The notes beneath the pieces were generated by a model that searched no databases, was not told where the DNA came from, and worked only from the letters and a program-made list of their open reading frames with translations. Positions 10,001 to 17,936 of a DNA stretch of 64,000 bases are shown here, piece after piece. Origin of the DNA: Vallitalea maricola. Lineage in GTDB: Bacteria; Bacillota; Clostridia; Lachnospirales; Vallitaleaceae. A program made the position numbers and the translations under genes. How positions within the stretch are numbered: position 1 is the stretch's first letter; every line of letters starts with the position of its first letter. The DNA lies in the NCBI RefSeq assembly GCF_036985595.1, contig NZ_BTPU01000002.1, positions 1 to 64,000 of the forward strand, read 5' to 3'.

Positions 10001-11554
10001 ATACTTAAAAGAGAGGAAATATCACCAATAGACAATTTTTATGAGATAGGTGGAGATTCAGTCCAAGCCATAAGAATATCTTCAAAAATGCTTGAAGAAG
10101 GATATAGATTGAAAGCCTCTGATATCTTATCCGGTTCAACAATAAATGATGTAGCAAGAAACATGAAGGCTATAGGTAGTAGGGAGCTTAGCAAAATAGA
10201 TGGTGAAGTTCAATTTACTCCCATATTATCACAGTTTTTTAATATGAACCATAAGGACAGCAATTATTATAATCAAAGTGTTGTTCTAAAGATGAACAAA
10301 GAGATAAGTACCCAGCAGATAGAAAAAGCTTTTAGTTATTTAGTAAAATTTCATGATTCATTAAGGTTGAATTATGATAAAAACTCTGGAAAGCTCATAT
10401 ATAATGGTGCCCATGATAATCATGTATTTCAAGTCATTCAATATGATTTATCTGAGTATACTGAAGAACAGCAGAAAGAAATGATTATTGATAAAGGAAT
10501 AGAATTAAAATCAGGTTTTGATATAGAGAAAGATTTGTTAATAGGAGCATGCTGTTTTCATATTTCTGAGCAGGATAGTATATTATTGGTGACAGCACAT
10601 CATATTGTTATAGATGGTATCTCTTGGAGCATTCTCCTTGAAGATTTTGAAAAAGTACTGAAGCAGATTAAGGATGGAAGCAGGATGGAATTATCATATA
10701 AGTCTGCATCCTTTAAAGACTGGAGCGCTTATCTCATAGGGGAAAGAACTGATAATAAACTGATAGAAGAATATGTTGAGAACACTGAAAAATATGGAAA
10801 TGAGTTAAAGTTGTATGATTGTAATATTACATATAAAAACAGCATGAAAAGAGAATTGATTCTTCCAAAAGATAGGACAAGCCAGTTACTTAATCTAGTT
10901 AAGGAAAACAATATGATAAGTGAATTGGATATGGTAATGACAGCTGTAACAATGGCACTAAATAAAATTACCAAAAGTGATTGTTTCATTGCTGATATGG
11001 AATGGCACGGAAGAAATGAAAGTGATGAGATAGATGTATCTAGGACAGTAGGGTGGTTTACAGCTATTTCACCTATTATTATTGAAAATTCAACCGAGAA
11101 TATAGAATCTGCAATGAAAAATATTAAAGACGGAATAAAGAAAGCTAAGGAATACAGTAAGAATAATACATTTGTTTCATGGTACTGTCAGAATAGGATT
11201 AATAAAAAAGCAGTATTAAAAATGAATTATCTAGGTAATTACAGTTCTGTACTGGATAAGGAATTGTTTGGGTACGCAGATTACGAAACAGGTGAAGATA
11301 TAAGTGAAGATAATTATATGGAAAACCCTATAGAGGTAAATGCCATAATTATTGACTCTACATTGAAAATCAGCCTATGCTGTAGTTTGAACATCTTAAG
11401 TGAGATACAAATAGAAGAGTTTTGTAATCACATTACCACTTGCTTAGATGAATTGATACAGGTTGTAAGAGATAATAAGGATATCAATTTTTTACTATCA
11501 GATTTTGACACTGTTGAATTAACAGAAGAAGAGATAAAAAATCTTTTTTATTAA
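7079..11554 (+). CDS. NRPS module C-A(Asn)-PCP-E
   Basis: 1491 residues from the ATG at 7079, chosen because GAGGA lies 7 bp upstream; an ATG at 7046 has no RBS. Domains in order: condensation (HHVIADG at residues 140-146), adenylation (TSGTTGKPKG near 606, NEYGPSEAT, catalytic Lys in TTNGKID near 935), carrier (GGDSVQ near 990) and epimerization (HHIVIDGISW near 1172, EWHGRNE, RTVGWFT, MNYLGNY). Reading the ten pocket positions by hand against GrsA gives DLTKIGEVGK, essentially the known Asn code DLTKLGEVGK. The module should therefore load L-Asn and convert it to D-Asn. With the acyl ligase and ACP just downstream, the leading C domain may attach a fatty acyl group to Asn. There is no thioesterase. 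Confidence 0.93.
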   Translation: MKEGSLYELTLPQKRIWLTQMLHPDSVMFNIGGYVLIKGSVDVHRLKRAIISFMDNNVIFHIRITRDGDEYYQYYNRMKNYTENEISYVDLSKSCSSQEDLDVWVQKQGKIPFVLEDNLLYKFIVFKLNDNAYGYFIKLHHVIADGWTFQLLTDCIGREYENPTSDNVKNQDMCSAYKRYINDEKRYLTSAQYHKNKSFWMEKMRDLSLSSDKSTSKTTARRKTYTLDNSIREELYGYCKCNKISMNAVLLTAYLIYLRKSTQKKDIIIGVPFWGRNSKKDFKALGMYVSSVPFRFIIDDDETIKEMAVRARNELMACFFNHRYPYNIMVKDLGLTGAQGEKLYDNCFNYYNLKLLDKIDGFEVVSREFFNGEQNYSLQVIIRDWNESSSLGIDVDYKVSDFKDSEIDSMGKQLISVIKKVISDNELRIQQVSLLTDNEYEKLVNQFNDTETYPIDKTVVDLFNKQVKTAHDKVALEDGDECLTYEQLNEKINQLAGWLREKGIGRKSKVGIVTEHSMETIIAIMGILKLGGIFIPIDSNYPESRIKYIIEDTAMDLILTNLNDFELQECSVDVMYLDYKNMFWNKDYCNIDSMCSIDDIAYILYTSGTTGKPKGVMVEHRGLANYIIWADKMYVDGAEGAFPLFTSLSFDLTMTSVFTPLISGNKIVIYRDDEDEYVLHRIMNENKVQVIKLTPTHMSLLTDKVYKNSSIKRMIVGGEQLTTNLAKRITMNLGRDVEIYNEYGPSEATVGCMIYKYDMYSDNGHVVPIGRPAANTKIYVLDTDLNPVSINNIGELYISGKGLAAGYINRSKLTAQKFVDNPLENGKKMYATGDHARFIREDCIEYVGRKDMQIKIHGHRIELDEIKNVLLENDAVKEAIVISRKDNNGMEGLCCYYVKRSFVTIEDLRQNLAVKLPNYMIPHWFIEIDEIPLTTNGKIDVNSLLQVQVRNERTTDEIENQSESVDILLDVMRSILKREEISPIDNFYEIGGDSVQAIRISSKMLEEGYRLKASDILSGSTINDVARNMKAIGSRELSKIDGEVQFTPILSQFFNMNHKDSNYYNQSVVLKMNKEISTQQIEKAFSYLVKFHDSLRLNYDKNSGKLIYNGAHDNHVFQVIQYDLSEYTEEQQKEMIIDKGIELKSGFDIEKDLLIGACCFHISEQDSILLVTAHHIVIDGISWSILLEDFEKVLKQIKDGSRMELSYKSASFKDWSAYLIGERTDNKLIEEYVENTEKYGNELKLYDCNITYKNSMKRELILPKDRTSQLLNLVKENNMISELDMVMTAVTMALNKITKSDCFIADMEWHGRNESDEIDVSRTVGWFTAISPIIIENSTENIESAMKNIKDGIKKAKEYSKNNTFVSWYCQNRINKKAVLKMNYLGNYSSVLDKELFGYADYETGEDISEDNYMENPIEVNAIIIDSTLKISLCCSLNILSEIQIEEFCNHITTCLDELIQVVRDNKDINFLLSDFDTVELTEEEIKNLFY

Positions 11555-11586
11555 AAAATATTATGAATAAATGGAGAAAAGGTAAT

Positions 11587-13263
11587 ATGAAAAAATCGTA
11601 TAAAAACCCTTTTTATGAATATGGAGAGAAGTTAAGTTCTGTTAAAGAGTTGATGATATTTTCAGCAAAAAATTACGGTGAAAAAGCTGTATTCAAATAT
11701 AAGCTGAGAAACAAAATAATAAGTAAGACCTATAATGAGTTATTGAGTGATGTTAAAGAGAAATCCCAGTTTTTAGTATCATTGGATTTACCAAAACATC
11801 ATATCGCTATTATAGGAAAAACTTCATATGATTGGATAGTTTCATATTTATCTGTATTGTATGCAGGAATGGTAGCTGTTCCTATTGATATTCTACTTAG
11901 TACAGAAGAATATCTTGAACTTCTTGAACGTGCCGATGTAGACCTTGTTTTCTGTGATAAGAAATATTTATCAGATATAGAGAAAAGTGATTCAAAAGGA
12001 TTAAAGAAGATTATATGTATTAATGATAATCAAGTATCAGAAAATGGAATAACACTATCTGAAAAAGAGGACATGTCCTTGGACAATGCGGTGGACGAAA
12101 ATAAAATTGATGCAGAGGCACTAGCTTTAATTGTTTTTACATCGGGTACTACTGGTAAAAGTAAAGGGGTAATGCTGAGTCAAAAAAATATTATCGTAGA
12201 TGTAATGAGCGCCAAACGAATACTTGGTTTGGATGAAAGAGATACATCCTTGTCAATATTGCCATTATATCATACTTATGAAATGACATGTGATATATTG
12301 TTGATGATGTATTATGGTGCATCAGTCTGTTTGAATGACAGCTTAAAATATATGAGCCAGAATCTAAAACTTTACAAACCATCTGTTCTATATGCTGTAC
12401 CTATGGTAGTTGAAAGTATCCATAGAACGATTATGGAATCTGCTAAGAAAAAAAATAAAGAGAAGATATTAAAGAAGATGTTGAAGCTTTCCTCTGCATT
12501 GAAAAATGTAGGAATTAATCTGTCCAGGAAAATATTTAAGAGTGTATTAGATGAATTTGGTGGAGAATTGAAACTTATAGTTTCTGGAGGTGCCTACCTG
12601 GACCAATCTTATATTGATTTTTTTGATGCTATAGGTGTTAATATTGTACAAGGCTATGGAATTACGGAATGTTCACCATTATTATCAGCAAATCCTGATA
12701 GATTTAAAAAGAAATATTCAATTGGTTGTGTAGTTTCCTGTTGTCAGGTAAAGATAAATGAAGATGAAAGATATGAAAAGGTCAATGGTCACATGGTAGG
12801 TGAAATACTTGCAAAAGGTGATAATGTAATGCTTGGGTATTATAAAGATACAGAAAATACCAATAAAGCTTTTGATGGAGAATGGTTTAAGACTGGTGAT
12901 ATTGGGTGGATGGATGAAGATAATTATTTGTATATTACAGGTAGAGTCAAAAATCTAATCATTTTGAGTAATGGTAAGAATGTAAGTCCTGAAGAGATTG
13001 AAGGGAAGATATCACTTCTTCCAGTTATCAAGGAAGTACAAGTAGTATCTAACAAAGAGAATAACACAGAACAGATACAGGCAATTATTTTTCCAGATGA
13101 ACTATTTGTAAAAGAAAACAATATTGTGGATGTACAAAAATATATTGAAAACGAAGTGAATGATGTAAATAGGTCGTTACCTGTTTATATGCAGATAGGA
13201 AGTGTGAAGTTAAGGGATACTGAATTTCCAAAGACATCTACTAAAAAAATTAAAAGACTATAA
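11587..13263 (+). CDS. Acyl-AMP ligase / long-chain acyl-ACP(CoA) synthetase
   Basis: 558 residues from the ATG at 11587, placed after GGAGAAAAGG; an in-frame ATG at 11563 lacks an RBS. It is an ANL-family enzyme: P-loop TSGTTGKSKG near residue 184, LPLYHTYE, GYGITECSP, the hinge/GD motif WFKTGDIGWMD, and the C-terminal catalytic Lys in TSTKKIKRL. The overall pattern is that of FadD-type long-chain acyl ligases rather than amino-acid A domains. A discrete ACP follows after 23 bp, so it most likely activates a fatty acid and loads that ACP to supply the starter acyl group for the NRPS. CoA instead of ACP as acceptor cannot be ruled out. Confidence 0.88.
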   Translation: MKKSYKNPFYEYGEKLSSVKELMIFSAKNYGEKAVFKYKLRNKIISKTYNELLSDVKEKSQFLVSLDLPKHHIAIIGKTSYDWIVSYLSVLYAGMVAVPIDILLSTEEYLELLERADVDLVFCDKKYLSDIEKSDSKGLKKIICINDNQVSENGITLSEKEDMSLDNAVDENKIDAEALALIVFTSGTTGKSKGVMLSQKNIIVDVMSAKRILGLDERDTSLSILPLYHTYEMTCDILLMMYYGASVCLNDSLKYMSQNLKLYKPSVLYAVPMVVESIHRTIMESAKKKNKEKILKKMLKLSSALKNVGINLSRKIFKSVLDEFGGELKLIVSGGAYLDQSYIDFFDAIGVNIVQGYGITECSPLLSANPDRFKKKYSIGCVVSCCQVKINEDERYEKVNGHMVGEILAKGDNVMLGYYKDTENTNKAFDGEWFKTGDIGWMDEDNYLYITGRVKNLIILSNGKNVSPEEIEGKISLLPVIKEVQVVSNKENNTEQIQAIIFPDELFVKENNIVDVQKYIENEVNDVNRSLPVYMQIGSVKLRDTEFPKTSTKKIKRL

Positions 13264-13286
13264 GCTACACTATAGGAGGAAATGAA

Positions 13287-13529
13287 ATGAAAAATGTGGA
13301 TATAGAAAAAAAGGTAATCTCTATTGTAGAGGATTTTCTAGAGGATGAAAATGTAGAGATAAACAGAGAATCTAATCTCAGGGTAGATACAGGAATAAAC
13401 TCTATGGTTTTAATATCAATGATTCTGAAATTTGAAGATACGTTTATGATTACTATTGATGATGATGATATACCTAAAATGATTACAGTCAATGATATCG
13501 TAACATATATTGGGAAAAAACTAAACTAA
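13287..13529 (+). CDS. Acyl carrier protein
   Basis: 80 residues, acidic. The attachment site is TGINSMVLISM, where Ser is the phosphopantetheine position and Asn replaces the usual Asp. RBS AGGAGG precedes the ATG. It sits directly after the acyl ligase (23 bp) and before the racemase (16 bp), which pairs it with the ligase as acyl donor to the NRPS. It differs clearly in sequence from the other free carrier at 6551, suggesting the two serve different partners. Confidence 0.87.
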   Translation: MKNVDIEKKVISIVEDFLEDENVEINRESNLRVDTGINSMVLISMILKFEDTFMITIDDDDIPKMITVNDIVTYIGKKLN

Positions 13530-13545
13530 AGTAAAGGAGGGTATC

Positions 13546-14262
13546 ATTACGAAAGTTTTAGGAGTAATAGGAGGAGTAGGACCGTTATCAACTGCTTATT
13601 TTCAGGAACTAATCGTAAAAATGACTAATGCTAAAATTGATCAGGAACATTTGAATATGATAATCTTCAACATGCCAATGATTCCTGACAGAACTAAATA
13701 CATATTGGATAAGTCAAATGATAATCCAGTTCCAGTATTGATAAATATAGCAAAGGAATTAGAAAAATTAAATGTAAGTTATCTTGCTATGCCATGTATT
13801 ACCGCACATCATTTTTATGATGACATAATAAAAGAAACTAATGTAGAATTTATCAATGTCATCAAAGAAACAAGGAAGCTGCTAATTGATAAAAATGTAC
13901 ATAGTGTGGGAATAATGGCTACAGAAGGGACAATTAATTCCCAATTATTTCAAAAAGAAATGGGGAAAGCTGGAATAGATGTGAAGGTACCTTCAAAAAG
14001 AATGCAATGTTATGTTACAGAGTTAATATATGATAATGTGAAGTCAGACATTCCAGCTGATACCAAAAAGTATGACTTGGTTATTGAAGACTTAAGAGAA
14101 CAAGGTGCAGAGGTTATTATAATAGGATGCACAGAATTATCATTGATAAATAAAGAACATAAGGTTGAGTATAAGATTTTGGACACTCTTGAGTTACTGG
14201 CAAAACGCAGTATAGAACTAAATGACCTTCAAGTAAAAGAAGAATATAACACATTGTTTTGA
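13546..14262 (+). CDS. Aspartate/glutamate racemase family protein, probable ATT start
   Basis: The protein shows the Asp/Glu racemase signatures: N-terminal VLGVIGGVGPLSTAYF, first catalytic Cys in AMPCITAHHF and second in IIGCTELSL. The first ATG (13621) would cut off the conserved GGVGPLST strand. The frame stays open upstream to a TAA at 13522, and a strong RBS AAAGGAGG (13533-13540) lies 5 bp before an ATT codon at 13546. No ATG, GTG or TTG exists in that stretch, so ATT is the best start, giving 238 residues, normal for the family. It lies in the NRPS operon 16 bp after the ACP and could supply D-Asp (or D-Glu), or act on a related residue. Confidence 0.85.
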   Translation: MTKVLGVIGGVGPLSTAYFQELIVKMTNAKIDQEHLNMIIFNMPMIPDRTKYILDKSNDNPVPVLINIAKELEKLNVSYLAMPCITAHHFYDDIIKETNVEFINVIKETRKLLIDKNVHSVGIMATEGTINSQLFQKEMGKAGIDVKVPSKRMQCYVTELIYDNVKSDIPADTKKYDLVIEDLREQGAEVIIIGCTELSLINKEHKVEYKILDTLELLAKRSIELNDLQVKEEYNTLF

Positions 14263-14294
14263 TTTAAAGTGGTCTGATTAGGAGGATATGACAG

Positions 14295-15425
14295 ATGTTT
14301 TTTGAAGATTTTACAAGAAATAATAATGAAAGCTCCCTGCAAAAATCTATATATCATATGTTATACATGCTGGCTTCTTTCAAGGAAGTAGAAGTCTCAT
14401 TTAATGATAATATTGATACTAAGAATTATCTAGAGGGAGAAGCTGAGTTCTATCAATATGTTAAGAATCTGTATTTTGATATGTATCATAATAATGAAAA
14501 GTACAAATTGGATTCAACCAAATATGATGAGTATATGAAGAGTGATAAACGCAATAAAGGGAAATTCATGATAGAAAAACAGCATCATCAGGATGCAAAA
14601 GAATCTTCCCTTAGAAATAAATTTCAGCAGTCGGTAACATTTTATTTCAGGTTTTTATATGAATTAGGAATTTACTCTGACATATGTACAGATACCTTTT
14701 TCTTGAAAATATCTAAAAACAAATATGAAAATGTGTTAAAGAATGCTGAGACAGCTAAAGTACGTGGAGAAACCCATGAAAGAGCCAACATTCTACTTAG
14801 CAGTGGGATTGATAGGCAGGAGTATGAAGACGGTTATATATTTTCTTGTAAAAAATATCCTAAGATGTTTTTGGGACTTGCTGTTTTGTGCAGGGCTCCT
14901 GAAAGTAAGTATAAATGGATGAATTATATGAGGCTTGATTATAAGAGATATCATTCACCTGCACCAGAAATGTCAGATATTAAAGAAACCATGCCACAAG
15001 ACTCAGCACATAATATAAATATTCTTACAGAAACATTAAAAGAGATGCCCCTTAAGATGCGAGTTAAACCAATGAGAAATATTACATCAGACTTCAAATG
15101 GAAAGTGGAATTCATCTATAAGAGTAAAAGCTGTATCGGTTTCTATGTGGATTATACTTCTCTTCTGGTGTGTATATATTTTAATGATTCAAAAAACATA
15201 ACTGCAATGGCAGATACTCTTAGAAATATGGATGAGGAGCTTTTTGAGTGGTATCGTAACCATATACCAGAAAGATTATGTAAATGTCCCAATAATAGAT
15301 GGGTCACATTAGGAGATACAAGGCGCAGAATTTGTGGTATGTCAAATCGGCTGGATGTTAATAATCCTAATGAAACAGATATGGAAAACTGTGTAAAGGT
15401 ATTACGAACATTCCGAAAATTATAA
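14295..15425 (+). CDS. Unrecognised protein in the NRPS cluster
   Basis: 376 residues; I do not recognise the family. It has no signal peptide or membrane segment and is rich in K, Y and N. The C-terminal ~75 residues hold a compact Cys pattern (LCKCPNNRWVTLGDTRRRICGM) followed by NRLDVNNPNETD, which could be a small metal-binding or DUF3788-like module; that resemblance is weak. RBS AGGAGG is 9 bp before the ATG. Its placement between the racemase (32 bp upstream) and the C45 hydrolase (41 bp downstream), all co-directional, suggests a role in maturation of the peptide, but nothing in the sequence names one. Confidence 0.75.
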   Translation: MFFEDFTRNNNESSLQKSIYHMLYMLASFKEVEVSFNDNIDTKNYLEGEAEFYQYVKNLYFDMYHNNEKYKLDSTKYDEYMKSDKRNKGKFMIEKQHHQDAKESSLRNKFQQSVTFYFRFLYELGIYSDICTDTFFLKISKNKYENVLKNAETAKVRGETHERANILLSSGIDRQEYEDGYIFSCKKYPKMFLGLAVLCRAPESKYKWMNYMRLDYKRYHSPAPEMSDIKETMPQDSAHNINILTETLKEMPLKMRVKPMRNITSDFKWKVEFIYKSKSCIGFYVDYTSLLVCIYFNDSKNITAMADTLRNMDEELFEWYRNHIPERLCKCPNNRWVTLGDTRRRICGMSNRLDVNNPNETDMENCVKVLRTFRKL

Positions 15426-15466
15426 TCATAACAATAATGGGTGGGAAAGATGGAGATGAATAATTA

Positions 15467-16585
15467 ATGAAAAGTGTAGACGCAGATTATGAGTATATTG
15501 TACTTGAAGGAAGCAGTTATGAAGTAGGTAAAATGCGTGGGGAGACTCTGAAAAGATATCCTGGTGATGCCAAATACTATTATAATCTTTTTAAAGATTC
15601 TGATATACCTCTTTCCAATGAAAAGATAAAGTATATCAGAAAAGTATATGATGAATATTGCCCTGGTCTAAATGATGAAATTGAAGGTTTTGCAGAGGCA
15701 TTCGGGGTTAGATCAGATAATATAGTACTTAATACTAATTTGTTTGAGAGTAATTATGGTTGTTGCCAAATCGTAGCATTGCCATGTATAACAAAAAATG
15801 GTCACGTTCTTGTTGGAAGAAGTTATGAATATACTCCTGACGATGAAAAGAAATTATCCATATGCAGAATCAATGGAAAGCCAGCTCATCTTGGATTTGC
15901 AGTTTTTCTGTTTGGAAGATACGAAGGGGTTAATGAACATGGATTATCAATAACTGTATCAGCAGCTGCACCAGGAGTTGAGACATCTGTTAATGGTGTA
16001 AGATTCTGGGTTGCGATAAGGAGTATTATAGAAAATTGTACTAATACAGAAGATGCAGTATATATGCTCAAGAACATGCCCATATCTTCAAATTCAAATT
16101 TCATTATTGCTGATAAACAGGGGACGGCAGTTCTATGTGAGGTTTCATGTTTTAATGGAAAGAGAGAAGTGAGGGTTAAAAAAGCAGAGGATTATCTAAT
16201 ATCTACAAATCATTATACAGTAGAAGCCATGAAAAAGTATAATGTCGCAAAAATGAATCAATCAGTTATGAGATATAATGCTGCACAGGATACAATGAAT
16301 AAGAGTATTCCAAGTGTGAGTAAAGATACTCTGAAAAAAATACTAAGCAATAAACTGCCTCATGGGGTATGTTGTCATTATTATGAGGATGGGCTGGGAA
16401 CATTATATTCCATGATATTTGATTTAACAACATTGGATATTCATGTATGCTTTGGTTCACCAAATATCAATGGCTGGAAAAAATATGATATGTTTAATGA
16501 AAAGAAAGGGTCAACTAACATTAAGATTCCTTATGTTAATGAGTATCCAACTGCATTCAGCAATTTTTGGGCGAAATGCGATTAA
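15467..16585 (+). CDS. C45-family (penicillin acyltransferase-like) N-terminal-nucleophile hydrolase
   Basis: 372 residues. It matches the C45/acyl-CoA:6-APA acyltransferase family: YEVGKMRGE at the start, LNDEIEGFAEAFG, the processing site NYGCCQIVALP near residue 100, then GHVLVGRSYEYTPD, NEHGLSITVSAAAPG and NSNFIIADKQG. These enzymes cut themselves before a Cys, which becomes the nucleophile for amide acyl transfer or hydrolysis. Here two Cys are adjacent; by position either could be the nucleophile. It has no signal peptide, so it is cytoplasmic. Within this NRPS operon it could transfer or remove the acyl group of a lipopeptide, which is inference from family and context. Confidence 0.85.
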   Translation: MKSVDADYEYIVLEGSSYEVGKMRGETLKRYPGDAKYYYNLFKDSDIPLSNEKIKYIRKVYDEYCPGLNDEIEGFAEAFGVRSDNIVLNTNLFESNYGCCQIVALPCITKNGHVLVGRSYEYTPDDEKKLSICRINGKPAHLGFAVFLFGRYEGVNEHGLSITVSAAAPGVETSVNGVRFWVAIRSIIENCTNTEDAVYMLKNMPISSNSNFIIADKQGTAVLCEVSCFNGKREVRVKKAEDYLISTNHYTVEAMKKYNVAKMNQSVMRYNAAQDTMNKSIPSVSKDTLKKILSNKLPHGVCCHYYEDGLGTLYSMIFDLTTLDIHVCFGSPNINGWKKYDMFNEKKGSTNIKIPYVNEYPTAFSNFWAKCD

Positions 16586-16606
16586 TAAATATGATAGGAG
16601 TTATAT

Positions 16607-17767
16607 ATGAAGAATTTTGTTTTTAACACACATACTAAAGTCTACTTTGGTAAAGAAAAGATTGTAGACTTATCAAAAGAAGTGACTAACTATGGTACTA
16701 ACGTTTTGTTGGTATATGGTCAAGGTGCAATTAAAAAGAATGGAATCTACTCTGAAGTGGTAGAGGTCTTGAATAAATGTAATGTGGTTGAGTTTGGTGG
16801 CATTACACCTAATCCAAGGATAAAAATGGTACGAGAGGGTATTAAAATCGCACGGGAAAATAAGATTGATGTAGTTCTGGCTGTTGGAGGTGCAAGTGTA
16901 ATTGATTGTGCTAAAATCATAGCAGCAGGATATTATTACGAAGATGATCCATGGGATTTGGTTATATGCCCAGGAGAAATCAAGATAGTACTTCCGATAA
17001 TTACTGTTTTGACATCTTTTGGTACAGGTTCTGAGATGAATGGAAGTGCAGTAATCAATAATGAAGAAGAAGAGGAAAAAATAGGTACTTATTCTCCTTT
17101 GTTGCAGCCTGAAGTATCAATTCTTGACCCGGTATATACATATTCTTTGTCAGCAGACCTTACAGCAGCAGGAGTGGTAGATACTATGTCCCATGCAATG
17201 GAAAGCTATTTTTCAAAGGATAAGGATACATTTGTACAAGACAGGATTGCAGAGGGAATCATTAAAACATGTATCAAATATGGTCCAATTGCAATAAAGG
17301 AAAGTGATAACTATGAAGCTAGAGCCAATCTTATGTGGGCAGGAGCTCTTGGACTCAATGGTCTTACTGGTGCTGGAAAGACTTCGGCATGGTCCTGTCA
17401 TCCAATGGAACATGAGTTGAGTGCATTCTATGATATTACTCATGGAGCAGGAATGGCTGTATTGATGACTAATTGGATGCGTTACATATTAAATGATAAA
17501 ACAGTGGACAAATTTGTGGAATATGCTGAGAACGTATGGCACATATTTAATGAGGATGATAAGTATAAAAAAGCTGAAAAAGCTATAGAGATGACTAGAA
17601 AATTCTTTGATGAATGTAATATGCCGGGGACACTTGGTGAATTAGGAATTGATGATGAAAAATTTGAGTCTATGGCAGTAAATGCAGTGAGCAATGGTTT
17701 GCTGACATTTGCTTATGTTCCACTTAAAAAAGAAGATGTTGTCAACATATATAAGATGTGTTTATAG
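16607..17767 (+). CDS. Iron-containing alcohol dehydrogenase (BdhA/YugJ-like)
   Basis: 386 residues, full length for type III (iron-dependent) alcohol dehydrogenases. It shows the NAD(P) binding motif AVGGASVIDCAK and the metal ligands in DTMSHAMESYF and HPMEHELSAFYDITHGAGMA. The closest type is the butanol dehydrogenase BdhA/YugJ group, which usually uses NADPH and reduces aldehydes. It begins 21 bp after the C45 hydrolase and ends the first run of cluster genes, so it may reduce an aldehyde in product maturation or simply be a neighbour. No reductase release domain is present in the NRPS proteins seen here. Confidence 0.9.
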   Translation: MKNFVFNTHTKVYFGKEKIVDLSKEVTNYGTNVLLVYGQGAIKKNGIYSEVVEVLNKCNVVEFGGITPNPRIKMVREGIKIARENKIDVVLAVGGASVIDCAKIIAAGYYYEDDPWDLVICPGEIKIVLPIITVLTSFGTGSEMNGSAVINNEEEEEKIGTYSPLLQPEVSILDPVYTYSLSADLTAAGVVDTMSHAMESYFSKDKDTFVQDRIAEGIIKTCIKYGPIAIKESDNYEARANLMWAGALGLNGLTGAGKTSAWSCHPMEHELSAFYDITHGAGMAVLMTNWMRYILNDKTVDKFVEYAENVWHIFNEDDKYKKAEKAIEMTRKFFDECNMPGTLGELGIDDEKFESMAVNAVSNGLLTFAYVPLKKEDVVNIYKMCL

Positions 17768-17936
17768 TAAGCAAAGCAGGGATGAAAGACTATTTAGATG
17801 ACAGGAATTTACTAATAATATACAAATATCTATTCATTTGAAAGAGACCACTTTTTATAGAATTGTCAAAAAAGGTTGTAAATACAATTAATCAAGTATT
17901 AATTATAAATTAATGATAAAGAGAGAGGTTAGAATA

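Noticed and set aside
7079..11554. A domain for Asp rather than Asn
   Set aside because: The Asp code has H at the seventh pocket position (DLTKVGHIGK); here it is E followed by V, as in Asn codes.
13287..13529. ACP as the general fatty-acid AcpP
   Set aside because: It has GINSM instead of DSL, lies in the NRPS operon and is paired with an acyl ligase, so it is not the housekeeping AcpP.
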